Assembly: GCA_943330455.2 (NCBI GenBank)
Contig: CALQHT020000012.1
Coordinates: 1 to 41,292 of the forward strand
DNA: 41,292 nucleotides
Direction of reading: 5' to 3'
DNA from: Nitrosovibrio sp. Nv4
GTDB lineage: Bacteria; Pseudomonadota; Alphaproteobacteria; Acetobacterales; Acetobacteraceae
Shown: positions 34,119 to 41,292 of the stretch, piece after piece
Position numbering within the stretch: position 1 is the stretch's first letter
Layout of the letters: each line of letters opens with the position of its first letter
Made by a program: the position numbers and the translations under genes
The notes under the pieces: generated by a model
Database searches by the model: none
Seen by the model: only the letters and a program-made list of their open reading frames with translations
What the model was told of the DNA's origin: nothing

Positions 34119-35204
34119 ATGCCAACCCCGCTCGAATTCGGATGGTTCATGCCCACGTGGGGCGACACCACCTGCTATGGCGACAAGGACGCGTTCATCC
34201 CTCCGTCCGCGGAATTGTTCGACCGCGTCATCCTGGCCGCCGAGGCCGCCGGGTTCGAGTATTTCCTGGTCCCGGTCTCCAGTACCTGCTGGGAAGCCTG
34301 GATCGCCAGCGCCATGGCCGTTGCCAAGACGAAGCGTATCAAGGCGCTGGTGGCGGCGCGTCCCGGCTATGTCAGCCCGGTGCAACTCGCGAAGATGGCG
34401 GCGACCTTCGACCAGTTGTCCGGCGGGCGGCTGTCGATGAACCTGATCGCCGGGCAAAGCCAGATCGAAACCGAGTCCGAAGGCATCACCCTGGCGAAGG
34501 AAGACCGCTACGCGTTGATGGAGGAAGACGTCTCCATCATGAAGGCGCTGTGGACCGCCCGCGGTCCGGTGGATTTTGCGGGGCGCTTCCACACCCTGAA
34601 AGGTGCCCGCATCACGCCGCGGACGCTGCAACAACCCTATCCGCGCTTCTATCTCGGCGGTGGGTCGGAGGATGCGTGGGAGGTTTCGGCAAAACATTCC
34701 GACATCCATCTGTTCTGGGGCGACACGCCCGAGCGCATTGCCTCCAACATGGCAACCATCCGTGGCCTGGCCGCTCGCCATGGACGCGCCGAAACCATAG
34801 GGTTCGGCATGCGGTTGCAGATCCTGTGTCGCGAAACCGAGGCCGAGGCCTGGGACGCCGCGCATGAACTGGTGCGCGATGTGACCGAGGCGCAGACCCA
34901 TTACATCCGCACGCATTATGCGTCCTCGGCCGCCAATCGCCGGGTGCAGCAACTGGCGCGGGAGCATGGCGAATTGATCGGGCCGCATCTGTGGACCGGG
35001 GTGACGCGGGTGCGTCCCGGGGCGGGGATCGTCGTGGTGGGCAATCCGGCGCAATGCGCGGCGACGTTACAGCAGTTTATCGATCTGGGGTGTAGCTCAT
35101 TCTGTCTGTCCGGATATCTGCATGACGCGGAGGCGACGCGATTTGCCCGCTGGGTGCGGCCGTTGCTGGCGGAGCGCAACCGCGGGCGGATGCTGGCGGC
35201 TTAG
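34119..35204 (+). CDS. LLM-class flavin-dependent monooxygenase, SsuD-like
   Basis: A 361-residue TIM-barrel enzyme of the bacterial luciferase-like family. FGWFMPTWGDT at the start, EYFLVPVSSTCWEAWI near 49-64, AARPGYVSPVQLAKMAATFD near 80-99 and LSGGRLSMNLIAGQS (101-115) are the pattern of alkanesulfonate monooxygenase SsuD and relatives, which use FMNH2 and O2 to cleave C-S bonds. FYLGGGSEDA and HLFWGD follow in the expected order. GGGAGGA lies before the ATG at 34119, which decides the start. No flavin reductase is adjacent, so FMNH2 must come from elsewhere. Dimethylsulfone or other substrates are also possible. Confidence 0.9.
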   Translation: MPTPLEFGWFMPTWGDTTCYGDKDAFIPPSAELFDRVILAAEAAGFEYFLVPVSSTCWEAWIASAMAVAKTKRIKALVAARPGYVSPVQLAKMAATFDQLSGGRLSMNLIAGQSQIETESEGITLAKEDRYALMEEDVSIMKALWTARGPVDFAGRFHTLKGARITPRTLQQPYPRFYLGGGSEDAWEVSAKHSDIHLFWGDTPERIASNMATIRGLAARHGRAETIGFGMRLQILCRETEAEAWDAAHELVRDVTEAQTHYIRTHYASSAANRRVQQLAREHGELIGPHLWTGVTRVRPGAGIVVVGNPAQCAATLQQFIDLGCSSFCLSGYLHDAEATRFARWVRPLLAERNRGRMLAA

Positions 35205-35466
35205 GGAAGAAAGCCTCGGGGCTCCGCCCCGAACCCCGCGAGGGGCTTTGCCCCCCAATGGACCTTTGGGACCCCCACCAAGGCTGGGCCTTGGATGCCG
35301 CTTATTGGGTCAGGGGGGAAAGGGGGCCGACCCGGACGTTGAAACGACACGGTCGGCCCCCTTTCATCCCTGACCCCATGAATCGCGGTCCAGGGGCCGT
35401 AGCCCCTGGTGGGATCGAAGGGCGAAGCCCTCGCGGGGTTTGGGGCAGAGCCCCGAGGCTTTGCCC
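35203..35466 (-). repeat. Composite palindromic repeat, copy C (inverted)
   Basis: Same unit as copies A and B but reversed: the CCAAGGCTGGGCCTTGG arm is now on the left and the CCAGGGGCCGTAGCCCCTGG arm, with GGGCGAAGCCC and GGGGCAGAGCCCC, on the right. The core AAAGGGGGCCGACCCGGACGTTGAAACGACACGGTCGGCCCCCTTT is well preserved with 13-base stem arms. Near the left end an extra small stretch (CCCCCCAATGGACCTTTGGG) is found that the other copies lack. It starts at the stop codon of the flavin monooxygenase gene and ends at the stop codon of the convergent oxygenase gene. Confidence 0.9.
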
Positions 35467-35467
35467 C

Positions 35468-36451
35468 CTACGCTGCCTCGTCCTTCTGCACCTTCGGGTC
35501 GTAGTTCGCGTTGGTCCACTTGGTAATCCACGCCTCATACGTCACCGTCTCCCAGCGCGGCGGATTGCCGGGGCCGGTGCAGGTCGGCAGGCACTCGATC
35601 ACCGAGTCCAGATGCGGCGCCAGGAACACCGGGATCGCATAGCGTTGCCGACCGACCGGCGGCAGGGCGCGGTGCGGCGTGGACAGGAACCGCCCGTTCG
35701 ACCAGCGCCGCAGGGTGTCGCCCGAGTTGACAGCGAACGATCCCGGAATGAACGGCACGTCCAGCCACTGGCCGGACGGCATGCGCACCTGCAATCCGGG
35801 CACCTCGGTCTGTGCCAGGAAGGTCATGAAATTGGCGTCGCTGTGCGGCGCGATGCCGAACTGGTTGCGTTCGGCTGAAACCGGCGGATAGTGCGACAGC
35901 CGCAGATTGGTCTGGCTGTCGACGAAATGCGGCAGGAAGAACCCGGGATCGAGGTCCAGCGACTGCGCCACCGCGGGCAGCAGGCGGTTGGTGAACTGCT
36001 CCATCCGGTTCATATAAGCAAGGATGTTGGCGCGGAAATCCGGCAGGTCCGCCTCCTCCGGCCAGACATTGGCGCCGGCGAAGCGCCGCCCGGCCAGGCG
36101 CATCGGGTGGTCGGGGGCGCGTTCGCGCTTGACGAAGAATGCCTCGTTCAGGTCGGGCTTGTCATTGTCGTTGACGTCGGATGTCCAGACCGCATAGCGG
36201 CCCATCGCCATGTAGCCGTTGTTGTGCTCGTTCAGTTTCAGCGGCAATTTTTTCGACATCGGCAGATCGTGCAGCCGGCGCGCCTGTTCGAAGGTCTGGG
36301 CGATCAGATCGGCCGGGACCCCGTGGCCGGTAATGACGAAGAACCCCACCTGTGTGAGGGCATCGTGTATGGCGCGCGCCGTGTGCTGCATGGCACCGGG
36401 CCGGTCGGCGACGGTGTCGGTCAGGTCGATGACGGGTATGGCTTCGGTCAT
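35468..36451 (-). CDS. Isopenicillin-N-synthase-family Fe(II)/2-oxoglutarate oxygenase
   Basis: A 327-residue non-heme iron oxygenase. The N-terminal IPVIDL and the GFFVITGHGVP element (36-46) are the DIOX_N hallmark. Iron ligands are His203 and Asp205 (in PHSDAN) and His260 (STPHRA). Arg270 should bind 2-oxoglutarate, but the usual R-x-S is R-Y-A here (RYAIPVF). The ATG at 36451 follows GAGGATAT. Family roles run from antibiotic ring closure to ethylene, gibberellin or simple hydroxylation; no biosynthetic cluster surrounds it, so the substrate is open. It is read away from the PEP-CTERM gene. Confidence 0.9.
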   Translation of the reverse strand: MTEAIPVIDLTDTVADRPGAMQHTARAIHDALTQVGFFVITGHGVPADLIAQTFEQARRLHDLPMSKKLPLKLNEHNNGYMAMGRYAVWTSDVNDNDKPDLNEAFFVKRERAPDHPMRLAGRRFAGANVWPEEADLPDFRANILAYMNRMEQFTNRLLPAVAQSLDLDPGFFLPHFVDSQTNLRLSHYPPVSAERNQFGIAPHSDANFMTFLAQTEVPGLQVRMPSGQWLDVPFIPGSFAVNSGDTLRRWSNGRFLSTPHRALPPVGRQRYAIPVFLAPHLDSVIECLPTCTGPGNPPRWETVTYEAWITKWTNANYDPKVQKDEAA

Positions 36452-37045
36452 GACATATCCTCGGGCTCTTGCCGGCCGCCAAACAGTGGCGATTGAGGCG
36501 GTATCAGGCCGCGTCGGGGGTGTTTCCGAACGACCCAGCTTATGGACCGGCCTCCCTTTCGGGTGTCGGCGCCAGTCGGGGAAGACGGTAGAGATCCGCG
36601 ACCGATCGCACAATGGGGCCTGTCTCGGGGCACGACCTGGACCTTTGCCGCCGGTGTGGCGGGGGAAGCCGGATAGGCTCCGGCCACGTCAATACAATCG
36701 CCCCCTGAAAGAATTCAATCCGCTTAAATCAATAATTGCATCGAATGCAACGTTGCGGCCGGGTTTTTCATTCGCAAGTATTATTTCATGAGAAATGGAC
36801 AAGATACGACGAGACCGGGGCTCGGTGCTGTCGTTGGTTCGTTAATTTCATGGTATTCGTGCATCAAATCACCCTGAATGGTCCGCCGGACACGCGCCCT
36901 GGAGTGCCGGATTTCCAATAAACGCCCCGATGAAAGGAAGATGAAAGATCGATTTTTATTTGAAAAGGTTGACGAAGACTTCAGGGGCTTCTATGGCTGG
37001 CTCCACCAACCCGCGATCTTTTCGCCTGTTTCGGGACATGCCGCG
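36452..37045. other. Divergent intergenic region between oxygenase and PEP-CTERM genes
   Basis: A gap of 594 bases. The half near the oxygenase is GC-rich without a clear signal. The half from about 36710 to 36960 is markedly AT-rich and contains a perfect dyad TTGCAT-CGA-ATGCAA (36736-36750), a fair candidate for promoter and operator of the PEP-CTERM gene. An alternative start for that gene at 36941 (AGGAAG then ATG) falls inside this stretch. Confidence 0.5.
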
Positions 37046-37666
37046 ATGATGTTGCCTCGGTCGCCTGCCTCCCTGCTGATCGTTCCTCTGCTCGCAGTCG
37101 GTTTGCTGCAGGGCACGCGCGCCGCCAATGCCGGACCGATCGGCCTTGGCGCGTTCGGACCCGACGCGGTGTTGACGAATTTCAATGGTCTGCCGCTGGA
37201 AACTTACGACAATCCCTCGCCGTTGGTGATCGGGGGCGATACCTATCTCTCCAGCGATGGTTTCTTCCGATACCTTACCGATTACGGGGCTGCCGAAACG
37301 ATCACCACCGACGGGGATCAGAGCACGCTGACCTTGGTTCTGGCACGGGATACCTGGCGGATCGGCGGTTCCATCGGCGCCTATGGCGCGTCTTCCGAAA
37401 CGGTCCGCTTCTACGACGCCGACCACAACCTGCTCGGTACCGTTGAAGTGACCAACCCGGCCGCCGGATTGTCGTTCGTGGGGTGGGAAACCACCGGCGC
37501 ACCGATCCGTTCGGTGGAATTCCAGGACACCAGCGACAACGGTTACGTCCTGGCGCTGGATAATGTCATCGCGGAAGCCTCGGTGCCCGAGCCTGCGACC
37601 CTGGCATTGCTGGGGTTCGGTCTGGCTGGGCTGGGATTCGTCCGCCGGCGCACGCCGACGCGGTAA
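37046..37666 (+). CDS. PEP-CTERM sorting-domain protein
   Basis: A 206-residue exported protein. From the ATG at 37046 a Sec signal peptide (MMLPRSPASLLIVPLLAVGL, then TRAANA) leads into a beta-rich domain of about 150 residues with DTYLSSDGFFRYLTDYGAAE, SSETVRFYDADHNLLGTVEV and RSVEFQDTSDNGYVLALDNV, similar in style to other exported beta-sandwich proteins. The last 27 residues are a textbook PEP-CTERM tail: VPEPAT, a hydrophobic helix and RRR. Exosortase EpsH/XrtA-type enzymes process this tail; none is encoded in the window. An upstream ATG at 36941 would add 35 residues but put the signal peptide too far in. Confidence 0.85.
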   Translation: MMLPRSPASLLIVPLLAVGLLQGTRAANAGPIGLGAFGPDAVLTNFNGLPLETYDNPSPLVIGGDTYLSSDGFFRYLTDYGAAETITTDGDQSTLTLVLARDTWRIGGSIGAYGASSETVRFYDADHNLLGTVEVTNPAAGLSFVGWETTGAPIRSVEFQDTSDNGYVLALDNVIAEASVPEPATLALLGFGLAGLGFVRRRTPTR

Positions 37667-37711
37667 GGCGAGGCGCAGTAATAACCGCACCATTTGGCGT
37701 GGAGTACGGGC

Positions 37712-37737
37712 CTCTCCCCGCGCCATGACGGGGAGGG
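37712..37737. terminator. Hairpin in convergent gap
   Basis: CTCCCCG pairs with CGGGGAG across an 8-base loop, with two further pairs outside (one G-T). It lies between the convergent PEP-CTERM and livF genes and may end either transcript. There is no T-run, and this convergent gap lacks the large palindromic repeat found in the other three. Confidence 0.35.
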
Positions 37738-37753
37738 TCGGCCAAGACGGATG

Positions 37754-38479
37754 TCAGACCGTGAGATACTGCTTCACGATGTCCTGGTTGGCGCGGAGAT
37801 CGGCGGGGGTGCCGGTGTAGCGGACCTCCCCTTTTTCCAGGATGTAGACCCGATCGGCCAGGGACAGGACGAATTCCAGGTTCTGTTCGGCCAGCACGAT
37901 CGACAGGCCGGTCGCCTTCAACTGCGCCACCTTGTCGCGCAACTGCTCGACGATCAGCGGTGCCAGACCCTCCGACGGCTCGTCTAGCAACAGCAGTTCC
38001 GGATTGCCCATCAGGGTGCGCGCGATGGTCAGCATCTGCTGCTGGCCGCCGGACAACACGCCACCGCGGCGATCGCGGATGCCTTCCAGGTCGGGGAACA
38101 GGGCGAATACTTCGGGCTCGCTCCAGCCTTGCTTGCCGGCCTTGGCGGGGCGGCGGGCGATGTCCAGGTTCTCCCACACCGACAATTCCGGGAAAATCCG
38201 CCGTTCTTCCGGCACGAAGCCGATGCCCAACTGGCAGATCTTGTAGGGCGGCAGGCGCGCGATGTCCTGGCCTTTCCACATCACCTTGCCCTGCCGCGGC
38301 GGGGTCAGCCCCATGATCGATCGCATGGTGGTCGTCTTGCCGACGCCGTTGCGTCCGATCAGCGCCACGCACTCCCCCGGGTCGACCCGGATGGAGATGC
38401 CGAACAGCACCTGGCTGAGGCCATAGGCGGTGTGGATGGCGTCCACCGTCAGTTCTGCTCGGGAATTGGCGTCAACCAT
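37754..38479 (-). CDS. livF: Liv-type ABC transporter ATP-binding protein LivF (cassette 3)
   Basis: A 241-residue ATPase of the third Liv/HAAT importer. Walker A is GRNGVGKTT (42-50), VPEERRIF the LivF Q-loop region, LSGGQQQ (142-148) the signature and LLLLDEP Walker B. Three ATGs are possible (38533, 38485, 38479); only the last has a well spaced ribosome site (GGGGAG, 7 bases), so I chose it. It overlaps the livG end by 8 bases. It is read right to left and ends 87 bases from the PEP-CTERM stop. Confidence 0.92.
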   Translation of the reverse strand: MVDANSRAELTVDAIHTAYGLSQVLFGISIRVDPGECVALIGRNGVGKTTTMRSIMGLTPPRQGKVMWKGQDIARLPPYKICQLGIGFVPEERRIFPELSVWENLDIARRPAKAGKQGWSEPEVFALFPDLEGIRDRRGGVLSGGQQQMLTIARTLMGNPELLLLDEPSEGLAPLIVEQLRDKVAQLKATGLSIVLAEQNLEFVLSLADRVYILEKGEVRYTGTPADLRANQDIVKQYLTV

Positions 38480-39224
38480 GGGCATGCTCCCCGAGATAGA
38501 CCCGTTTGACCTCGGGGTCGTTGCGGACTTCATCGGGCGTGCCCGACGCGATGATCTCTCCGTGATGCAGCACGGAAATGCGTTCGGCGATGCCGAAGAC
38601 GACGGACATGTCGTGCTCGGTGAACAGCAGGGTCAGGCCGCGGGCGCGGACGATGTCGCGGACCAGGGCAATGGCCTCGGCCGTTTCTTGGGGAGACATG
38701 CCGGCGGTCGGTTCATCCAGCAGCAGCAGTCTCGGCTGGGAGGCAAGTGCGATCGCCAGTTCCAACTGCTTCTGCTTGCCGTAGCTGAGCTCGCCGCCAA
38801 TCTCCGGCGCTTCGTCCACCAGCCCGACGAGGCGCAGCAGATCGGCGGTTTCCTCGCGGTGCAGGGACCGGCCGGACCGGAACAGGTTCCAATGCTGGCC
38901 GGCATGGGCGATCAGGGCGACCTGCACGTTCTCAAACACCGTCAGGCGCGGGTAGATGTTGATGCGCTGAAACGACCGCGCGATGCCCATGCGCACGATC
39001 TTTTCCGGGGCGAGGCCGACCAGGCTCTTGCCCTCGAACAGGACGGTGCCCTGGTCGGGGCGCAGATGGCCGGTGATCAGGTTGAAGAACGTGGTCTTGC
39101 CGGCGCCGTTGGGGCCGATCACGGCATGAGTTTCCCCCGCGTTCAGTTCCAGATGGATGTCGCGCGTGGCGACGAAGCCGGCGAAGGATTTCCACAGGCC
39201 TTTGATGCTCAACATCTGGGTCAT
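38472..39224 (-). CDS. livG: Liv-type ABC transporter ATP-binding protein LivG (cassette 3)
   Basis: A 250-residue ATPase. Walker A is GPNGAGKTT (37-45), the signature is LSYGKQ (146-151), Walker B LLLLDEPTAG (166-175), and the switch His follows in TEHD. The ATG at 39224 overlaps the livM stop by 4 bases (ATGA), and the longer open frame upstream belongs to the shadow of livM. Its signature (SYGKQKQLE) differs from LivG of cassette 1 (TYGQQRLVA), again arguing that the three cassettes have separate histories. Confidence 0.93.
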   Translation of the reverse strand: MTQMLSIKGLWKSFAGFVATRDIHLELNAGETHAVIGPNGAGKTTFFNLITGHLRPDQGTVLFEGKSLVGLAPEKIVRMGIARSFQRINIYPRLTVFENVQVALIAHAGQHWNLFRSGRSLHREETADLLRLVGLVDEAPEIGGELSYGKQKQLELAIALASQPRLLLLDEPTAGMSPQETAEAIALVRDIVRARGLTLLFTEHDMSVVFGIAERISVLHHGEIIASGTPDEVRNDPEVKRVYLGEHAHG

Positions 39225-40150
39225 GCGCGCGACCCCTTGCCGCCGACTCGTTTGGCGAGGCCGACCAACCCGTCCGGCAGGACCAGCACCACGACCAGCA
39301 GGATCAGCCCCAGCACGGTGGGCCAATAGGGGGTGTATTGGTTGGTCACGACCTGCAGCAGATACAGCACCGCGGCCCCGATCAGCGGTCCGACGAAGGA
39401 ATAGATGCCGCCAAGCAACACCATGATCATGACCTGGGCTGATTCGGTCCAGAACGCGTTCTCGATATACATGCCGCGGTTGTACATGCCGAACAGCGCC
39501 CCCGCGAGGCCGGCGAAGGTGCCCGCGACGGTGAACGACGCCCAGCGCATCTTGCTGGTATCGACGCCGATGAAGCCGGCTCGGACGGCGTTTTCGCGGA
39601 TCGCCACCAGGGTCAGGCCGAAGGCGGAATGGCAGATCATCCACAGCAATCCGACACCGAGAGCGACCATGGCGAGGGTGAAGTAGTAGTAGTTGACGTG
39701 GCCCTCCAGCAAAGCTGGCACCAGGACGCCGGTGAAGCCGTCATCGCCTCCGGTCACGTCTTTCCATTTGAAGGCGATGCCCCAGACCAGCATGGCGAAG
39801 GCCAGGGTCAGCATGGCGAAATAGATCTGCGTCAGGCGGACGCAGAAATAGCCGATCACGGCGGCGGCCAGGCCGGATATCACCACCGCGGCCGGCAGCG
39901 CCAGCACCAGGGGCCAGTGATAGGTGGTCAGCAGCACGGCGCAGGCATAGCCGCCGATGGCGAAATAGGCGGCGTGCCCGAAGGAGATATTGCCGGTGTA
40001 GCCGATCAGCACATTCAGGCTGAGCGCGAACAGGCAGTAGATCAGGACCTGGGTGGCCAGATCGACGGAATAGCGGCTGCCGGCCAGCGGCAGCAGCGCC
40101 AGGGCCAGCACCACGACGATGGCGGCGATGCCAAGATTACGATTGGGCAT
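39221..40150 (-). CDS. livM: Liv-type ABC transporter permease LivM (cassette 3)
   Basis: A 309-residue inner-membrane permease of about nine hydrophobic segments. LSLNVLIGYTGNISFGHAAY near residues 43-62 is the LivM signature, and the coupling loop is FGLTLVAIRENAVRAGFIG (172-190). It starts at an ATG one base after the livH stop and ends with an overlap on livG. The VGNISFGHAAYFAIGGY-type wording is closest to amide/urea and aromatic-acid importers in my memory, which is weak evidence for substrate. Confidence 0.92.
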   Translation of the reverse strand: MPNRNLGIAAIVVVLALALLPLAGSRYSVDLATQVLIYCLFALSLNVLIGYTGNISFGHAAYFAIGGYACAVLLTTYHWPLVLALPAAVVISGLAAAVIGYFCVRLTQIYFAMLTLAFAMLVWGIAFKWKDVTGGDDGFTGVLVPALLEGHVNYYYFTLAMVALGVGLLWMICHSAFGLTLVAIRENAVRAGFIGVDTSKMRWASFTVAGTFAGLAGALFGMYNRGMYIENAFWTESAQVMIMVLLGGIYSFVGPLIGAAVLYLLQVVTNQYTPYWPTVLGLILLVVVLVLPDGLVGLAKRVGGKGSRA

Positions 40151-40151
40151 A

Positions 40152-41030
40152 TCAGCGGCTCAATTCAGGGCGGCCGAGAAGCCCCCAGGGTCGGATCAGC
40201 AGCACGGCGAGCATCAGCAGATAGGGCAGCACGTCCTGCCAGTTTGGCACGAAGATGGTGCCGAACTGCACGACGAAGCCGAACGCGAGCGCGCCCAGAA
40301 AACTGCCCCACATGTTGCCGAGGCCGCCGATGATCACGATGATGAAGCACTCGTTGATGATGGTGGCATCCATGCCCGGGGCCAGCGCGATGCGTGGGGC
40401 GGCCAGGGCGCCTCCGATGCCGGCCAGCGCCGATCCGATCGTAAAGACCATCGCATAGACGGCCGGGACGTTGACGCCGAGGGCGGACAGCATTTCCCGG
40501 TCCTGGGTGGCGGCTCGGACGATGCGGCCCCAGCGGGTGCGATCGACCGCCAGCCACATGGCGATAGCGAGCAGCGGCCCGACGATGCACAGGAACACCA
40601 GATATTGCGGCACGATGGTCGGTCCCAGCCGCACGGCGCCCTTCAGGGCGGGCGGGTAGCCGACGGAATACTGATCGGTGCCCCAGATCATCTTCGCGGC
40701 ATCGCTCATGAGCAGCACGATGGCGAAGGTGAACAGGAGCTGCATCAGATGCTCCTTGTCATAGAGCCGACGCAGCAGGAACCGCTCGATGACCAGGGCG
40801 ATCACCGCCAGGCCGGCGCCGGAGGCCAGCACGCCGATCCAGAAGGGCGCGCCCCAGGTCTTGGTCACGGTGAAGATGATATAGGCGCCGAACATGTAGA
40901 ACATGCCGTGCGCGAAGTTGATCACCCGCAGCACGCCGAAGATCAGGTTCAGGCCGGAGGCGATGACGAACATGTTCATGGCCAGGGCCAGGGCATAGAA
41001 CGTGTTCGTCAGGAAGACTGTAAGGGTCAT
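40152..41030 (-). CDS. livH: Liv-type ABC transporter permease LivH (cassette 3)
   Basis: A 292-residue inner-membrane permease with the LivH motif VLRVINFAHGMFYMFGAY near residues 33-50 and the coupling loop WGRIVRAATQDREMLSALG (155-173). It is the most upstream gene of this cassette in the window; the gene for its binding protein is not within the 262 bases that remain, so livK lies further right, elsewhere, or is missing. The ATG at 41030 is chosen because it starts a short leader before the first hydrophobic segment. Confidence 0.92.
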   Translation of the reverse strand: MTLTVFLTNTFYALALAMNMFVIASGLNLIFGVLRVINFAHGMFYMFGAYIIFTVTKTWGAPFWIGVLASGAGLAVIALVIERFLLRRLYDKEHLMQLLFTFAIVLLMSDAAKMIWGTDQYSVGYPPALKGAVRLGPTIVPQYLVFLCIVGPLLAIAMWLAVDRTRWGRIVRAATQDREMLSALGVNVPAVYAMVFTIGSALAGIGGALAAPRIALAPGMDATIINECFIIVIIGGLGNMWGSFLGALAFGFVVQFGTIFVPNWQDVLPYLLMLAVLLIRPWGLLGRPELSR

Positions 41031-41140
41031 GCATACGCCGTGAGGTCAGGGGAATGCGGGGAGTCCGCGTCGAGTGTTAGGCATATCAGGCGGCAGGGTG
41101 GAAGGTCGGCCGAAACATTGACAGATACGATGTGGCCTTG

Positions 41141-41245
41141 CCGTCATTACCCTTACCGTCATAACCCTTACCGTCATTAGCTGGACCGTCATCGCCCTTA
41201 CCGTCGTTGCCCCTACCGTTATTGCCCTCACCGCCATTGCCGGGC
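41141..41245. repeat. 15-bp tandem repeat (seven units)
   Basis: Seven consecutive 15-base units follow the consensus CCGTCATTGCCCTTA with one to four changes each. The last unit reads CCGCCATTGCCGGGC and runs straight into a REP-like hairpin. If read on the minus strand the units would encode GNDGK pentapeptides, but no ribosome site or gene context supports a protein. The repeat lies 111 to 215 bases upstream of livH. Confidence 0.85.
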
Positions 41246-41292
41246 TTGACCCGGCAACCCACCCCCAACCGTCGAAGCGTGGGTTGCCGGGT
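41231..41292. repeat. REP-like hairpin at window edge
   Basis: ACCCGGCAACCCAC (41249-41262) and GTGGGTTGCCGGGT (41279-41292) are perfect 14-base inverted copies around a 16-base loop. They follow GCCATTGCCGGGCTTG, wording shared with dispersed REP-like elements of alphaproteobacteria. The element may continue past the window. Confidence 0.8.

Noticed and set aside
33806-34171. Minus-strand frame of 121 codons before the flavin monooxygenase
   Set aside because: Overlaps the start of a well supported gene, translates the 32-bp tandem repeat, and has no recognisable similarity.
36840-36880. Possible sigma-54 promoter (TGG...TGC) ahead of the PEP-CTERM gene
   Set aside because: TGGTATTCGTGCAT is two bases too short for the -24/-12 spacing, so it does not fit.
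38480-38533. Longer start for livF of cassette 3
   Set aside because: Adds 18 residues without family similarity, overlaps livG by over 60 bases and lacks a ribosome site; the ATG at 38479 has GGGGAG at ideal spacing.
41141-41245. CRISPR array
   Set aside because: Units of 15 bases are directly adjacent with no unique spacers and no cas genes are near.
41086-41268. Minus-strand frame encoding GNDGK pentapeptide repeats
   Set aside because: The pentapeptides follow automatically from the 15-base tandem repeat; no start context and non-coding REP-like sequence at its beginning.

Overview
The window looks like chromosomal DNA of a GC-rich alphaproteobacterium. The most likely placement is Rhodospirillales and probably Acetobacteraceae, though no rRNA or other taxonomic marker is present. 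The reasons are the strong G/C preference at third codon positions, the abundance of Liv/HAAT-type branched-chain amino-acid ABC transporters, a TRAP transporter with fused DctQM, a fused LivM-LivG protein, and GC-rich palindromic intergenic repeats of a kind I associate with acetic-acid-bacterial genomes. No tRNA, rRNA or CRISPR array was seen.

Layout, left to right. (1) 1-147: 3' end of an ISL3-like transposase and its probable right terminal repeat. (2) 422-5648, all minus strand: a full Liv cassette (livK-H-M-G-F) with a short-chain dehydrogenase as last gene, preceded upstream by a secreted GDSL/SGNH hydrolase (5778-7112). (3) 7280-7998: a Phd-type antitoxin / PemK-like toxin pair, with two copies of a 40-bp motif on either side. 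(4) 8190-11072, plus strand: a TRAP transporter made of a Tat-type DctP and a fused DctQM. (5) 11341-15851, minus strand: a second complete Liv cassette in which livM and livG are one gene. (6) 16107-20662, minus strand: a TauD-like dioxygenase, an orphan NitT/TauT-type binding protein, a DHA2-type MFS exporter and an SDR, followed by a GcvA-like LysR regulator (20801-21730). (7) 22268-24422, plus strand: an MFS transporter and a ThuA-like protein. (8) 24658-27168, minus strand: a metallo-beta-lactamase-fold hydrolase and a GMC oxidoreductase in one likely operon. (9) 27649-32754, plus strand: a very large alpha-2-macroglobulin protein with an intact thioester motif. (10) 32755-34118: repeats and a decayed ParE-like toxin. 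(11) 34119-37666: an SsuD-like flavin monooxygenase, an IPNS-type 2-oxoglutarate oxygenase and a PEP-CTERM exported protein. (12) 37754-41030, minus strand: a third Liv cassette (F, G, M, H) whose binding protein must lie outside the window or be absent, followed by a 15-bp minisatellite that merges into a REP-like hairpin.

Taken together this is a nutrient-scavenging region: three Liv ABC systems, one TRAP system, an orphan sulfonate/taurine-type binding protein and two MFS carriers, mixed with oxidoreductases (TauD-like, IPNS-like, LLM, GMC, two SDRs) that could process the imported organic acids, amides, sulfonates or aromatics. No substrate can be assigned from sequence alone.

The most unusual feature is not a gene. 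A composite palindrome of about 240-265 bp occurs three times (two copies in one orientation, one inverted), and each copy exactly fills the gap between two convergent genes. I found no defence island, biosynthetic cluster or clearly new multi-gene system; the best candidates for a second look are these palindromes, the repeated 40-bp motif around the toxin-antitoxin pair, and the permease-less binding protein/dioxygenase/MFS/SDR cluster.
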